64,000 nt of DNA from Mycobacterium sp. IDR2000157661 (GTDB lineage Bacteria > Actinomycetota > Actinomycetes > Mycobacteriales > Mycobacteriaceae). The DNA is taken from positions 4,278,001 to 4,342,000 of the forward strand of contig NZ_CP081006.1 in NCBI RefSeq assembly GCF_022317005.1. Reading direction: 5' to 3'. Position numbers and translations under genes: made by a program. The notes under the pieces are model-generated. The model saw only the letters and a list, made by a program, of their open reading frames with translations, had not been told where the DNA came from and did not search any database. Of this stretch, positions 38,499 to 47,694 are shown piece after piece (position 1 is the stretch's first letter; every line of letters begins with the position of its first letter).

Positions 38499-39470
38499 AT
38501 GCACGCCATCGAAGTCGCCGTGACCGGCGGACCCGAAGTCCTGAGCTACGTCGACAAGCCGCAGCCCGTGCCCGGCCCCGGCGAGGTGCTGATCAAGGCC
38601 GAGGCGATCGGCGTGAACTTCCTCGACACCTACTTCCGATCGGGCCAGTATCCCCGGCCCACCCCGTTCGTCGTCGGCAACGAGGTGTGCGGCGTCGTCG
38701 AGGCCGTCGGCGAAGACGTCGCGGCGTTGAAGGTCGGCGATCGCGTCGTCACCGCACAGGCCAATGGCGCCTACGCCGAATACAGTGTCGCGCCAGCCGA
38801 TTTCGCCGCCTACGTCCCCGAAGGCGTCAGTCCCGAATCCGCCGCGGCGGCTCTGCTCAAGGGGATGACCGCGCACTACCTGATCAAGTCGCTGTACCCC
38901 GTGCAGCAGGGCGATGCGGTGCTGGTGCATGCCGGTGCGGGCGGGGTCGGGCTGATCCTCACCCAGTGGGCGACCGCGATGGCCGTGCGCGTCATCACCA
39001 CCGTGTCGACACCGGAGAAGGCCGAGTTGTCGCGGCAGGCGGGCGCGGTCGAGGTGCTCGACTACCCCGAGGACCCGGCCGAGTTCGGCGCCAGACTCAA
39101 GGAGATGACCGACGGCGGTGTGGCCGCGGTGTACGACGGCGTGGGCGCGGCCACGTTCGAGGCCAGCCTGGCCAGCCTCGCGGTGCGCGGCACGCTGGCC
39201 TTGTTCGGCGCGTCCAGCGGACCGGTGCCCCCGTTCGACCCGCAGCGCCTCAACGCGGCCGGATCACTGTTCCTGACCCGGCCGACCCTGGTGCACTACA
39301 CCCGTACCGCCGACGAGTTCGCGTGGCGGGCGGGCGAACTGCTCGACGCCATCGCCTCGGGCACATTGAGCATCACGGTCAGTGAGCGCTACCGCCTCGC
39401 CGATGCCGAGCAGGCCCACCGCGACCTGCAGGGCCGCAAGACGGTCGGCTCGGTGGTGCTGATGCCCTGA
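38499..39470 (+). CDS. qor: NADPH:quinone oxidoreductase (zeta-crystallin type)
   Basis: A 323-residue medium-chain dehydrogenase/reductase lacking the zinc-ligand pattern. The GroES-like domain begins MHAIEVAVTGGPEVLSYVD; the NADPH Rossmann fold has VLVHAGAGGVGLILTQWA. It reduces quinones by single-electron steps. ATG at 38499 with GGAGGATGAGGAC upstream, so an earlier in-frame start is rejected. Convergent with ctaB, with only two bases between stop codons. Equivalent to Rv1454c (recalled). Confidence 0.94.
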   Translation: MHAIEVAVTGGPEVLSYVDKPQPVPGPGEVLIKAEAIGVNFLDTYFRSGQYPRPTPFVVGNEVCGVVEAVGEDVAALKVGDRVVTAQANGAYAEYSVAPADFAAYVPEGVSPESAAAALLKGMTAHYLIKSLYPVQQGDAVLVHAGAGGVGLILTQWATAMAVRVITTVSTPEKAELSRQAGAVEVLDYPEDPAEFGARLKEMTDGGVAAVYDGVGAATFEASLASLAVRGTLALFGASSGPVPPFDPQRLNAAGSLFLTRPTLVHYTRTADEFAWRAGELLDAIASGTLSITVSERYRLADAEQAHRDLQGRKTVGSVVLMP

Positions 39471-39471
39471 C

Positions 39472-40398
39472 TCAGAACAGGGTGGGCAGCGCCAGGGCCG
39501 AGTCGACGGCCAGCGCACAGAACACCACGGCGAGGTAGTTGTTGGACTGTAGGAACAGCCGCAACGGCTTGACGGGTTCACCGCGGCGCACGCCGGCGTA
39601 GAGCTGATGCGCCATCGCCAGGAACCAGATACCGGCCAGCAGCGCGACCGACAGGTACAGCCAGCCGGTTGCCGGGGTGAGCGCCAACGTGGCGGCGACG
39701 GTCAGCCAGGTGTAGATCAGGATCTGCTTGGTGACCTGCCGCTCGGTGGCCACCGCGGGCAGCATCGGCACCCCCGCGGCCCGGTAGTCCTCCTTGTAGC
39801 GCATGGCCAGCGCCCAGGTGTGCGGCGGCGTCCAGAAGAAGATGATCGCGAACATGACCAGCGCCTGCCAGGAGATGGTCCCGGTCACCGCCGACCAGCC
39901 GATCATCACCGGCATGCAACCGGCCGCCCCGCCCCACACGACGTTCTGCGACGTGCGTCGCTTGAGTAGCAGCGTGTAGACGAGAACATAGAAGGCGATC
40001 GTCGCTCCGGCCAGATGAGCCGAGAGCATGTTGGTGGTCCACCACAGCCAGAAGAACGAGGCGACCGACAGCGCCAGCCCGAACACCAGGGCATGGCTGC
40101 GCGGCACCGTGGCGCGGGCCAGCGGCCTGCGCTCGGTGCGCTTCATCACCTTGTCGATGTCGGCGTCGGCGACGCAGTTGAGCGTGTTGGCCCCCGCGGC
40201 CGCCAGCAGGCCGCCGACCAGCGTGTTGAGGATCAAGAGGGGATCCACGGTGCCGCGGTCGGCCAGCAGCATCGCCGGGATGGTGGTTACCAGGAGCAGT
40301 TCGATGACCCGCGGCTTGGTCAGCGAGATGTAGCCGAGCACCGTGTCGCGGAGGCGGTTGGGCGTCCCGTCGATGCGGCGGCCTTCGCGAACGCTCAC
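39472..40398 (-). CDS. ctaB: protoheme IX farnesyltransferase (heme O synthase)
   Basis: A GTG start at 40398 gives 308 residues, with an AAAGGAG ribosome site upstream. UbiA-family membrane prenyltransferase with nine helices; the polyprenyl-PP binding motif is NCVADADIDKVMKRTERRPL and the second Asp-rich loop is RYKEDYRAAGVPML. It makes heme O from protoheme and farnesyl-PP, before CtaA. Divergent from tkt; carries the CTAC-N8-GTAG site in its upstream region. Confidence 0.95.
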   Translation of the reverse strand: MSVREGRRIDGTPNRLRDTVLGYISLTKPRVIELLLVTTIPAMLLADRGTVDPLLILNTLVGGLLAAAGANTLNCVADADIDKVMKRTERRPLARATVPRSHALVFGLALSVASFFWLWWTTNMLSAHLAGATIAFYVLVYTLLLKRRTSQNVVWGGAAGCMPVMIGWSAVTGTISWQALVMFAIIFFWTPPHTWALAMRYKEDYRAAGVPMLPAVATERQVTKQILIYTWLTVAATLALTPATGWLYLSVALLAGIWFLAMAHQLYAGVRRGEPVKPLRLFLQSNNYLAVVFCALAVDSALALPTLF

Positions 40399-40439
40399 GC
40401 AGATAACTCCTTTGAGAAGGCGGCAGCGCGGGGCTTCTA

Positions 40440-40455
40440 CTACAGACGATGGTAG
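40440..40455. promoter_or_regulatory. shared operator CTAC-N8-GTAG before ctaB
   Basis: On the forward strand CTAC-AGACGATG-GTAG lies 42 bases before the ctaB start. On the ctaB strand it reads CTACCATCGTCTGTAGT, directly comparable to CTACTACGTCGTGTAGT before ctaA. Lies in the 173-base ctaB-tkt divergent region. Confidence 0.6.
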
Positions 40456-40571
40456 ACCCCACCTGAACGGCGGCCTAATCGTCCCCCAGCAGCCTGCGAC
40501 GGATGACCATCGCGCACTAGGGTGGTTCAACGAGCAGCTATAAGAGCTCACCGTCGACCAGGAGTGCGCCT

Positions 40572-42671
40572 GTGACCACGCTCGAAGAAATCTCCGCCCT
40601 GACCCGGCCGAACCATCCCGACGACTGGACCGAGGTGGACACCCTCGCAGTCGACACCGTCCGGGTGCTGGCGGCGGACGCGGTGCAGAAGGTCGGCAAC
40701 GGCCACCCGGGCACCGCCATGAGCCTCGCCCCGCTGGCCTACACCCTCTTCCAGCGCCAGATGGTGCACGACCCGAGCGACGTGCACTGGCTGGGCCGCG
40801 ACCGGTTCGTGCTGTCTTGCGGGCACTCCAGCCTGACCCTCTACATCCAGCTGTACCTCGGCGGGTTCGGCCTCGAACTGTCCGACATCGAGTCGCTGCG
40901 GACCTTCAAGTCGAAGACACCGGGCCATCCGGAGTTCCGCCACACCAGGGGCGTCGAGATCACCACCGGGCCACTCGGCCAGGGGCTGGCGTCGGCAGTC
41001 GGCATGGCGATGGCGTCGCGGTACGAGCGCGGGCTGTTCGATCCCGACACGCCATGGGGCGAGAGCCCGTTCGACCACTACGTCTACGTGATCGCCTCCG
41101 ACGGTGACATCGAAGAGGGCATCACCAGCGAGGCGTCGTCGCTGGCGGGCACCCAGCAGCTCGGCAACCTGATCGTGTTCTACGACCAGAACCAGATCTC
41201 GATCGAGCACGACACCAACATCGCGCTCTCCGAAGACGTCGCGGCTCGGTACCGCGCCTACGGCTGGCACGTGCAGGAGGTCGAGGGCGGCGAGAACGTC
41301 GTCGGCATCGAACAGGCCATCGCCGCGGCCAAGAAGGTCACCGACAAGCCGTCGTTCATCGCGCTGCGCACCATCATCGGCTATCCGGCGCCGAACAAGA
41401 TGAACACCGGCGGTGTGCACGGTTCGGCGTTGGGTGAGGAGGAGGTGGCGGCCACCAAGGAGATCCTCGGCTTCGACCCCGACAAGACGTTCGAGGTGCG
41501 GCCGGAGGTGATCGAGCACACCCGCAAGCTGGTGGACCGCGGTCAGGAGGCACACGCGAAGTGGCAGAGCGGCTTCGACGCCTGGGCCGAGCGCGAGCCC
41601 GAACGCAAGGCGCTGCTGGACCGGCTGCTGGCCAAGGAGCTGCCCGACGGCTGGGACACCGACCTGACCCACTGGGAGCCGGGCTCCAAGGCGGTGGCCA
41701 CCCGCGCCGCGTTCGGTCAGGTGCTAAACGACGTGGCCCCCAAACTGCCCGAGCTCTGGGGCGGGTCGGCGGATCTGGCCGGCAGCAACAACACCACCAT
41801 CAAGGGCGTCAAGTCCTTCGGCCCGCCGTCGATCTCCACCGAGGACTTCTCGGCGGACTGGTACGGACGGGTGTTGCACTTCGGGATTCGTGAGCACGCA
41901 ATGGGCGCGATCCTGTCGGGCATCGTGCTGCACGGGCCGACGCGCGCGTTCGGCGGAACGTTCCTGCAGTTCTCCGATTACATGCGGCCTGCGGTTCGCC
42001 TGGCGTCGCTGATGGACATCGACACCATCTACGTCTGGACCCACGATTCCATCGGCCTCGGCGAGGACGGTCCCACCCACCAGCCGATCGAGCACCTCGC
42101 GGCGCTGCGTGCCATCCCGAACCTGTCGGTGGTGCGCCCCGGTGACCCGAACGAGACGGCCTACGCCTGGCGCAGCATCATCGCCCGCGGTAACGGAAGC
42201 GGTCCGGTCGGTTTCATCCTGACGCGCCAGGGCATCCCGGTCCTGGAGGGCACTGACTCCGACGGTGTGGCGCGCGGCGGCTATGTGCTCGGCGGGGCCT
42301 CCCCCGAAGAAGTGCGCGACGCCGACGTGATCATCATCGCGACCGGATCCGAGCTGCAACTCGCAGTCGAGGCCCGGAAGCAGTTGGCGGACAAGGACAT
42401 CACCGCCTACGTGGTCTCGATGCCGTGTGTCGAGTGGTTCGAATCGCAGCCGAAGGAGTACCGCGATTCGGTGCTGCCGCCGACGGTCTCGGCGCGGGTG
42501 GCGGTCGAAGCGGCTGTCGCGCAGAGTTGGTACAAGCTCGTCGGCGACACCGGTGAGATCGTCTCGATCGAGCACTACGGCGAATCCGCCGACGACAAGA
42601 CTTTGTTCCGTGAGTTCGGTTTCACGCCCGAAGCGGTGGTGGCCGCGGCGGAACGATCAATAGACAACTGA
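40572..42671 (+). CDS. tkt: transketolase
   Basis: A 699-residue ThDP enzyme that moves two-carbon units in the non-oxidative pentose phosphate pathway. Motifs: NGHPGTAMSLAPLAY (N-terminal His), the ThDP signature GDGDIEEG-like SDGDIEEGITSEA with Asn in YDQNQISIEHD, and the transketolase motif TIYVWTHDSIGLGEDGPTHQ written here as its core DSIGLGEDGPTHQP. GTG start with CAGGAG upstream. It heads tkt-tal-zwf-opcA-pgl, divergent from ctaB. Confidence 0.97.
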   Translation: MTTLEEISALTRPNHPDDWTEVDTLAVDTVRVLAADAVQKVGNGHPGTAMSLAPLAYTLFQRQMVHDPSDVHWLGRDRFVLSCGHSSLTLYIQLYLGGFGLELSDIESLRTFKSKTPGHPEFRHTRGVEITTGPLGQGLASAVGMAMASRYERGLFDPDTPWGESPFDHYVYVIASDGDIEEGITSEASSLAGTQQLGNLIVFYDQNQISIEHDTNIALSEDVAARYRAYGWHVQEVEGGENVVGIEQAIAAAKKVTDKPSFIALRTIIGYPAPNKMNTGGVHGSALGEEEVAATKEILGFDPDKTFEVRPEVIEHTRKLVDRGQEAHAKWQSGFDAWAEREPERKALLDRLLAKELPDGWDTDLTHWEPGSKAVATRAAFGQVLNDVAPKLPELWGGSADLAGSNNTTIKGVKSFGPPSISTEDFSADWYGRVLHFGIREHAMGAILSGIVLHGPTRAFGGTFLQFSDYMRPAVRLASLMDIDTIYVWTHDSIGLGEDGPTHQPIEHLAALRAIPNLSVVRPGDPNETAYAWRSIIARGNGSGPVGFILTRQGIPVLEGTDSDGVARGGYVLGGASPEEVRDADVIIIATGSELQLAVEARKQLADKDITAYVVSMPCVEWFESQPKEYRDSVLPPTVSARVAVEAAVAQSWYKLVGDTGEIVSIEHYGESADDKTLFREFGFTPEAVVAAAERSIDN

Positions 42672-42699
42672 TATCGAAAAGGTCTGGAAAGGCACAACA

Positions 42700-43818
42700 A
42701 TGGCTCAGAATCCGAACCTCGCGGCGCTGTCGGAGGCAGGCGTGTCGGTATGGCTCGACGACCTCTCGCGCGACCGGCTGCAGACCGGAAACCTGCAGGA
42801 ACTGATCGACACCATGTCCGTGGTCGGTGTGACGACCAATCCGTCGATCTTCCAAGCCGCCCTGTCCGCGGGGCACGCCTACGACGCGCAGGTCAACGAA
42901 CTGGCCGAGCGCGGCGCCGATGTGGACGCCACCGTCCGCACCGTCACCACCGACGACGTCCGCAACGCCTGCGACGTGCTGGCCAAGCAGTACGAGGCGT
43001 CCGGCGGCGCCGACGGGCGGGTCTCCATCGAGGTCGATCCGCGCCTCGCGCAGGACACCGACAAGACCATCCTGCAGGCCGTCGAATTGTGGAAGATCGT
43101 CGACCGGCCCAACCTGCTGATCAAGATCCCTGCCACGATGGCCGGCCTGCCCGCGATCACCGCCGTTATCGCCGAGGGCATCTCGGTCAACGTGACGCTG
43201 ATCTTCTCCGTCGAACGCCACCGCCTGGTGATGGACGCCTACCTGGCGGGCCTGGAGAAGGCGAAGGAGGCCGGTCATGACCTGTCCAAGATCCACTCCG
43301 TCGCCTCGTTCTTCGTGTCGCGGGTCGACACCGAGATCGACAAGCGGCTGGAGAAGATCGGCACCCAGGAGTCGCTGGCGTTGCGGGGCAAGGCCGGCGT
43401 CGCCAACGCCCGGCTGGCCTACGCCGCCTACGAGGAGGTGTTCGTCGGCGGCCGGCGCTACGAGGCCCTCAAGGCCGACGGCGCCCGTGTTCAGCGCCCG
43501 CTGTGGGCGTCGACCGGTGTGAAGAACCCCGACTACTCCGACACGCTCTACGTCACCGAACTGGTCGCACCCAACACGGTGAACACCATGCCGGAGAAGA
43601 CGATCGACGCGGTTGCCGACCACGGCGTCATCACCGGTGACACCGTGACGGGAACCGCAGGCGAGGCCCAGGCGCTGTTCGACGAGCTGGCCGCCGTCGG
43701 CATCGATCTGCCCGACGTCTTCCGGCTGCTCGAGGAGGAGGGCGTCGAGAAGTTCGAGAAGTCGTGGCTCGAGTTGCTCGAGGCCACCCAGGGTCAGCTC
43801 GACGCAGCTGGCAAATGA
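42700..43818 (+). CDS. tal: transaldolase
   Basis: A 372-residue transaldolase of the longer actinobacterial subgroup. It has VTTNPSIFQAALSAG at the N-terminal substrate loop, the Schiff-base lysine in LLIKIPATMAGLPAI and SVNVTLIFSVERH. It links the non-oxidative pentose phosphate pathway to glycolysis. The ATG follows TGGAAAGG, and the stop overlaps the zwf start (ATGA). Confidence 0.97.
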   Translation: MAQNPNLAALSEAGVSVWLDDLSRDRLQTGNLQELIDTMSVVGVTTNPSIFQAALSAGHAYDAQVNELAERGADVDATVRTVTTDDVRNACDVLAKQYEASGGADGRVSIEVDPRLAQDTDKTILQAVELWKIVDRPNLLIKIPATMAGLPAITAVIAEGISVNVTLIFSVERHRLVMDAYLAGLEKAKEAGHDLSKIHSVASFFVSRVDTEIDKRLEKIGTQESLALRGKAGVANARLAYAAYEEVFVGGRRYEALKADGARVQRPLWASTGVKNPDYSDTLYVTELVAPNTVNTMPEKTIDAVADHGVITGDTVTGTAGEAQALFDELAAVGIDLPDVFRLLEEEGVEKFEKSWLELLEATQGQLDAAGK

Positions 43819-45341
43819 CGGCGTGGGTCAACCCGCTTCGCGACAAGCGCGACAAGCGGATGCCCCGGATCGCGGGGCCGTGCGGCATCGTCATCTTCGG
43901 CGTCACCGGTGACCTGTCGCGCAAGAAGCTGATGCCCGCCATCTATGACCTGGCCAACCGCGGGCTGTTGCCGCCGTCGTTCGCGCTGGTCGGGTTCGCC
44001 CGGCGCGACTGGGCCGACGAGGACTTCGGTCAGGTCGTCTACGAGGCCGTCAAGCAGCACGCGCGGACGCCGTTCCGCCAGGAGGTGTGGGATCGGCTGG
44101 CCGAAGGCTTCCGGTTCGTGCAGGGCACCTTCGACGACGAGTCGGCATTCCAGAAGCTGGCCGAAACGCTGGAGAAGCTCGATGCCGAGCGGGGCACCGG
44201 CGGCAATCACGCGTTCTACCTGTCGATTCCGCCGAAGGCCTTCCAGCAGGTGACCGAGCAGCTCCAGAAAACCGGACTCGCCCGCCCGCAGGAGGGCCGG
44301 TGGAGCCGGGTGGTCATCGAGAAGCCGTTCGGGCACGACCTGCAGAGCGCACGTGAGCTCAACGCCGTCGTCAACAGCGTGTTCCCCGAGGAGTCGGTGT
44401 TCCGCATCGACCACTACCTGGGCAAGGAGACCGTTCAGAACATCCTGGCGCTGCGCTTCGCCAACGAGTTGTACGAACCGATCTGGAACAACAACTACGT
44501 CGACAGCGTGCAGATCACCATGGCCGAGGACATCGGACTCGGCGGGCGGGCCGGCTACTACGACGGTGTCGGCGCCGCACGCGACGTGATCCAGAACCAC
44601 CTGCTGCAGTTGCTGGCCCTGACCGCCATGGAGGATCCGGTCAACTTCGGCCCGCACGAGTTGCAGGCCGAGAAGATCAAGGTGCTCTCAGCGACCAATG
44701 TGGTCGAGCCACTGGACCAGACCACCGCGCGCGGACAGTACGCGGCGGGCTGGCAGGGCAGCGAGAAGGTGGTCGGCCTGCTCGAGGAGCAGGGTTTCTC
44801 CAAGGACTCCACCACCGAGACCTACGCGGCGATCACCCTCGGGATCGACACCCGCCGCTGGGCCGGCGTCCCGTTCTACCTGCGGACCGGAAAACGGCTG
44901 GGCCGCAGGGTGACCGAGATCGCCCTGATCTTCAAGCGGGCGCCCCATCTGCCGTTCGACAAGACGATGACCGAGGAACTCGGGCAGAACGCGCTGGTGA
45001 TCCGGGTCCAGCCGGACGAGGGCATCACCACGAGGTTCGGGTCCAAGGTGCCGGGCAGCGCGATGGAGGTCCGCGACGTCAACATGGACTTCTCCTACGG
45101 TTCCGCATTCGCCGAGGACTCCCCCGAGGCCTACGAGCGGCTGATCCTCGACGTGCTGTTGGGCGAGCCGTCGCTGTTCCCGGTCAACCGTGAGGTCGAA
45201 TTGTCCTGGGAGATACTCGATCCCGTGCTGGAACACTGGGCGGCGCATGGCAGGCCGGAACCGTACGAGTCTGGCACCTGGGGCCCCGCGTCGGCCGACG
45301 AGATGCTGCACCGCACGGGCCGGGAATGGAGGCGGCCGTGA
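43815..45341 (+). CDS. zwf: glucose-6-phosphate 1-dehydrogenase
   Basis: A 508-residue enzyme that makes 6-phosphogluconolactone and NADPH. The cofactor loop is IFGVTGDLSRKKLMPAIYDL; the active-site signature is RIDHYLGKETVQN (His-Tyr-Lys region), with EKPFGHDL before it. ATG at 43815 overlaps the tal stop. A 46-base gap separates it from opcA, whose product activates or assembles G6PDH in actinobacteria and cyanobacteria. Confidence 0.97.
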   Translation: MTAWVNPLRDKRDKRMPRIAGPCGIVIFGVTGDLSRKKLMPAIYDLANRGLLPPSFALVGFARRDWADEDFGQVVYEAVKQHARTPFRQEVWDRLAEGFRFVQGTFDDESAFQKLAETLEKLDAERGTGGNHAFYLSIPPKAFQQVTEQLQKTGLARPQEGRWSRVVIEKPFGHDLQSARELNAVVNSVFPEESVFRIDHYLGKETVQNILALRFANELYEPIWNNNYVDSVQITMAEDIGLGGRAGYYDGVGAARDVIQNHLLQLLALTAMEDPVNFGPHELQAEKIKVLSATNVVEPLDQTTARGQYAAGWQGSEKVVGLLEEQGFSKDSTTETYAAITLGIDTRRWAGVPFYLRTGKRLGRRVTEIALIFKRAPHLPFDKTMTEELGQNALVIRVQPDEGITTRFGSKVPGSAMEVRDVNMDFSYGSAFAEDSPEAYERLILDVLLGEPSLFPVNREVELSWEILDPVLEHWAAHGRPEPYESGTWGPASADEMLHRTGREWRRP

Positions 45342-45387
45342 TTGCCGAGCCAATGATGCGCGCAATGACCGGCGAAGGAGTCGAGCC

Positions 45388-46299
45388 ATGATCGTCGACC
45401 TGCCCGGCACCACCACCAACGACATCAACAAGAAGATCACCGGGCTGCGTGAAGAAGGCGGCGCCATCACCCTGAGCCGGGTGCTCACGCTGGTCATCTC
45501 CCTGAACTCCGATGAGCTGCTGGAAGATTCGATCGAAGCCGCCAGCTTCGCCAGTCGTGAGCATCCGTGCCGGGTGATCGTCACCGTACCCGGCGACCGG
45601 GATGCGGCGGAATCGCGCCTCGATGCGCAGCTACGCGTCGGTGGCGACGCGGGCGCCGGTGAGATCGTCGCCCTGCGAATGCACGGGGAGCTCGCCGACC
45701 ACGCGAACAGTGTGGTGCTTCCCTTCCTGCTGCCCGACACACCGGTGGTCGCCTGGTGGCCGGCGGGTGGCCCGGATGTTCCCGTGCAGGACCCGCTGGG
45801 ACGGCTGGCGATCCGGCGGATCACCAACGCCACCGAGTGCTCCGACCCACTGGCCGCGATCAAGGGCCGGCTGCAGGGCTACACCCCCGGCGACACCGAC
45901 CTGGCCTGGGCTCGAATCACGTACTGGCGGGCGCTGCTGGCATCGGCGGTGGACCAGCATCCGCACGAACCGGTCACCTCTGCTCTGGTGTCGGGCCTGG
46001 GCCACGAGCCGTCACTCGACGTCCTCGCCGGTTGGCTGGCCGCCCGCATCGACGGTCCGGTGACGCGCGCGGTGGGTGAGCTCAAGGTCGAATTGACCCG
46101 CAGCAGCGAGACGATCACCCTGCGACGGCCGCAGGAAGGTGTGACGGCGACCCTGACCCGCACCAGCAGACCGGAGGCGCGTATCCCGCTGGCGCGGCGG
46201 GAGGCCAAGGAATGCCTCGCCGAGGACCTGCGCAGGCTGGACGCCGACGAGATCTACCACGAGGCGCTGCAGGGAATCGACAAGGTGCAGTACGTATGA
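45388..46299 (+). CDS. opcA: G6PDH assembly/activator protein OpcA
   Basis: A 303-residue OpcA-family protein: TNDINKKITGLREEGGAITL near the start, the conserved WWPAGGPDVP and a C-terminal helical part ending EALQGIDKVQYV. In cyanobacteria OpcA activates G6PDH allosterically and in corynebacteria it co-purifies with Zwf. ATG at 45388 follows GAAGGAG; its stop overlaps the pgl start (ATGA). Confidence 0.95.
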   Translation: MIVDLPGTTTNDINKKITGLREEGGAITLSRVLTLVISLNSDELLEDSIEAASFASREHPCRVIVTVPGDRDAAESRLDAQLRVGGDAGAGEIVALRMHGELADHANSVVLPFLLPDTPVVAWWPAGGPDVPVQDPLGRLAIRRITNATECSDPLAAIKGRLQGYTPGDTDLAWARITYWRALLASAVDQHPHEPVTSALVSGLGHEPSLDVLAGWLAARIDGPVTRAVGELKVELTRSSETITLRRPQEGVTATLTRTSRPEARIPLARREAKECLAEDLRRLDADEIYHEALQGIDKVQYV

Positions 46300-47048
46300 A
46301 TGTCGTCGTCGAGAAGTACTCGGACACATCGGCTTTGACTGCAGCCGCCGGCGACCGGCTGGTCGCGGCCGTCGTCGACGCGATCGTCGAACGGGGCAGC
46401 GCACACATCGTGCTGACCGGTGGCGGGACGGGCATCGCGTTGCTCGAACGTGTCGCGCAGCGCGGCGGTGAGGTCGACTGGTCGAAGGTTCACGTGTACT
46501 GGGGTGACGAACGTTTCGTGCCCGCCGATGACGACGAGCGCAACGACAAGCAGGCGCGCGCGGCGCTGCTGGACAGGGTGGACATCCCGGCCGACAACGT
46601 GCATCCGATGGCGCCCAGCGGCGGTGAGTTCGGCGACGACCTCGACGCGGCGGCCGCCGGATACGAGCGGGAACTGTCCGTCAACGCCGACGACGGGCAA
46701 CCCGCGCCGGATTTCGACGTCCACTTGCTCGGCATGGGCGGCGAGGGACATGTGAACTCGCTGTTCCCCCACAGCTCCGCAGTAAGGGAGAGCGAGCGGT
46801 TGGTGGTCGGCGTCGTCGACTCCCCCAAACCGCCGCCGCGTCGCATCACGTTGACGCTGCCGGCGGTACGGCGGTCGCGGGAAGTCTGGCTGGTGGTGTC
46901 GGGCACGGAGAAGGCCGAAGCGGTGGCTGCCGCCGTCGGCGGCGCGGATCCGGACGAGGTTCCGGCCGCCGGGGCCGTGGGTCGCGACGAGACGGTGTGG
47001 CTGCTCGACGAGGAAGCGGCCGCCAAGCTTCCGCCGCGATCAGGCTGA
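46296..47048 (+). CDS. pgl: 6-phosphogluconolactonase
   Basis: A 250-residue SugarP-isomerase-fold enzyme (DevB) that hydrolyses 6-phosphogluconolactone. Motifs: IVLTGGGTGIALL for phosphate binding, VHVYWGDERFVPADDDERN and the catalytic His in HLLGMGGEGHVNSLFPHS. It completes the oxidative branch begun by zwf. Coupled to opcA. Its last nine bases overlap a small convergent gene. Confidence 0.96.
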   Translation: MNVVVEKYSDTSALTAAAGDRLVAAVVDAIVERGSAHIVLTGGGTGIALLERVAQRGGEVDWSKVHVYWGDERFVPADDDERNDKQARAALLDRVDIPADNVHPMAPSGGEFGDDLDAAAAGYERELSVNADDGQPAPDFDVHLLGMGGEGHVNSLFPHSSAVRESERLVVGVVDSPKPPPRRITLTLPAVRRSREVWLVVSGTEKAEAVAAAVGGADPDEVPAAGAVGRDETVWLLDEEAAAKLPPRSG

Positions 47049-47237
47049 CGTCCGATCGCGCCAGCGGCTGGTGTAGGCCAGCCGGGCGAAGTAGTCGTGC
47101 CGGGGCTCACGGATCATCGCCCGCTGACGCTTGATCACCGAGCGCATGGTGAGCGCCATCAGCACGACCATGACGAGCGCGGTGACCGCCATGAGAAACG
47201 GCGTGGCCATGAGTTCGTTGAAGTCGGTGGTGTACAT
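47040..47237 (-). CDS. small single-helix membrane protein
   Basis: A 65-residue protein: a short polar N-terminus (MYTTDFNELMATPF), one membrane helix (about 14-32, LMAVTALVMVVLMALTM) and a basic C-terminal tail of about 30 residues (KRQRAMIREPRHDYFARLAY). The layout indicates N-out/C-in topology. No known family is recognised. The tail overlaps the pgl stop by nine bases. Real gene status rests on codon bias and composition; divergent from the helical-protein gene at 47307. Confidence 0.6.
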   Translation of the reverse strand: MYTTDFNELMATPFLMAVTALVMVVLMALTMRSVIKRQRAMIREPRHDYFARLAYTSRWRDRTSA

Positions 47238-47306
47238 ACTTGGGGTTCGTAGCCGGGGTGGAGTTGGATGGGCCACCGGAGATGACGTTCGCACAGGGTG
47301 GTCATA

Positions 47307-47687
47307 ATGACGGTCATGGCGGACAAGGGTGGCAAGCCGGTGCGCACCGGGTCGGAGCGCATCAGGAAGCTCGCGCAGGCAGCACTCAATGCCGACGTCA
47401 CCGTCGAGCAGGTCGACACCATTCTCGAAGGGCTCAGCGAGACCCTGGAGGACCTGAACAGTTCGACGGCCAACCTCGACGCCACGCTGGAGCGGTTCAA
47501 CGAGACCATCAGCCAGATCAACGAGCTCGCTCCGCGCCTGAACGCGGTGGTGGACCGCATGGAAGGCATCGTCGACCGGGTGGAGCGCATCGTGGGCATG
47601 GGTGAGTCGGTGATGTTGCCGCTCGCCGCGACCGAACAGGCCGTGCGGGGGGCCGTCAACAAGGTGCGGCGCACCACCGGGCTGTAG
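47307..47687 (+). CDS. conserved helical protein (Rv1444c-like)
   Basis: A 126-residue protein that is almost entirely amphipathic helix. VEQVDTILEGLSETLEDLN, then NLDATLERFNETISQINEL and RLNAVVDRMEGIVDRVERI show heptad repeats of a coiled coil. The end MLPLAATEQAVRGAVNKVRR may lie on a membrane. ATG at 47307 follows GGGTGG; ATG at 47316 (MADKGG) is equally possible. Function unknown. Convergent with ppc, seven bases between stops. Confidence 0.8.
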   Translation: MTVMADKGGKPVRTGSERIRKLAQAALNADVTVEQVDTILEGLSETLEDLNSSTANLDATLERFNETISQINELAPRLNAVVDRMEGIVDRVERIVGMGESVMLPLAATEQAVRGAVNKVRRTTGL

Positions 47688-47694
47688 CGCGGCC

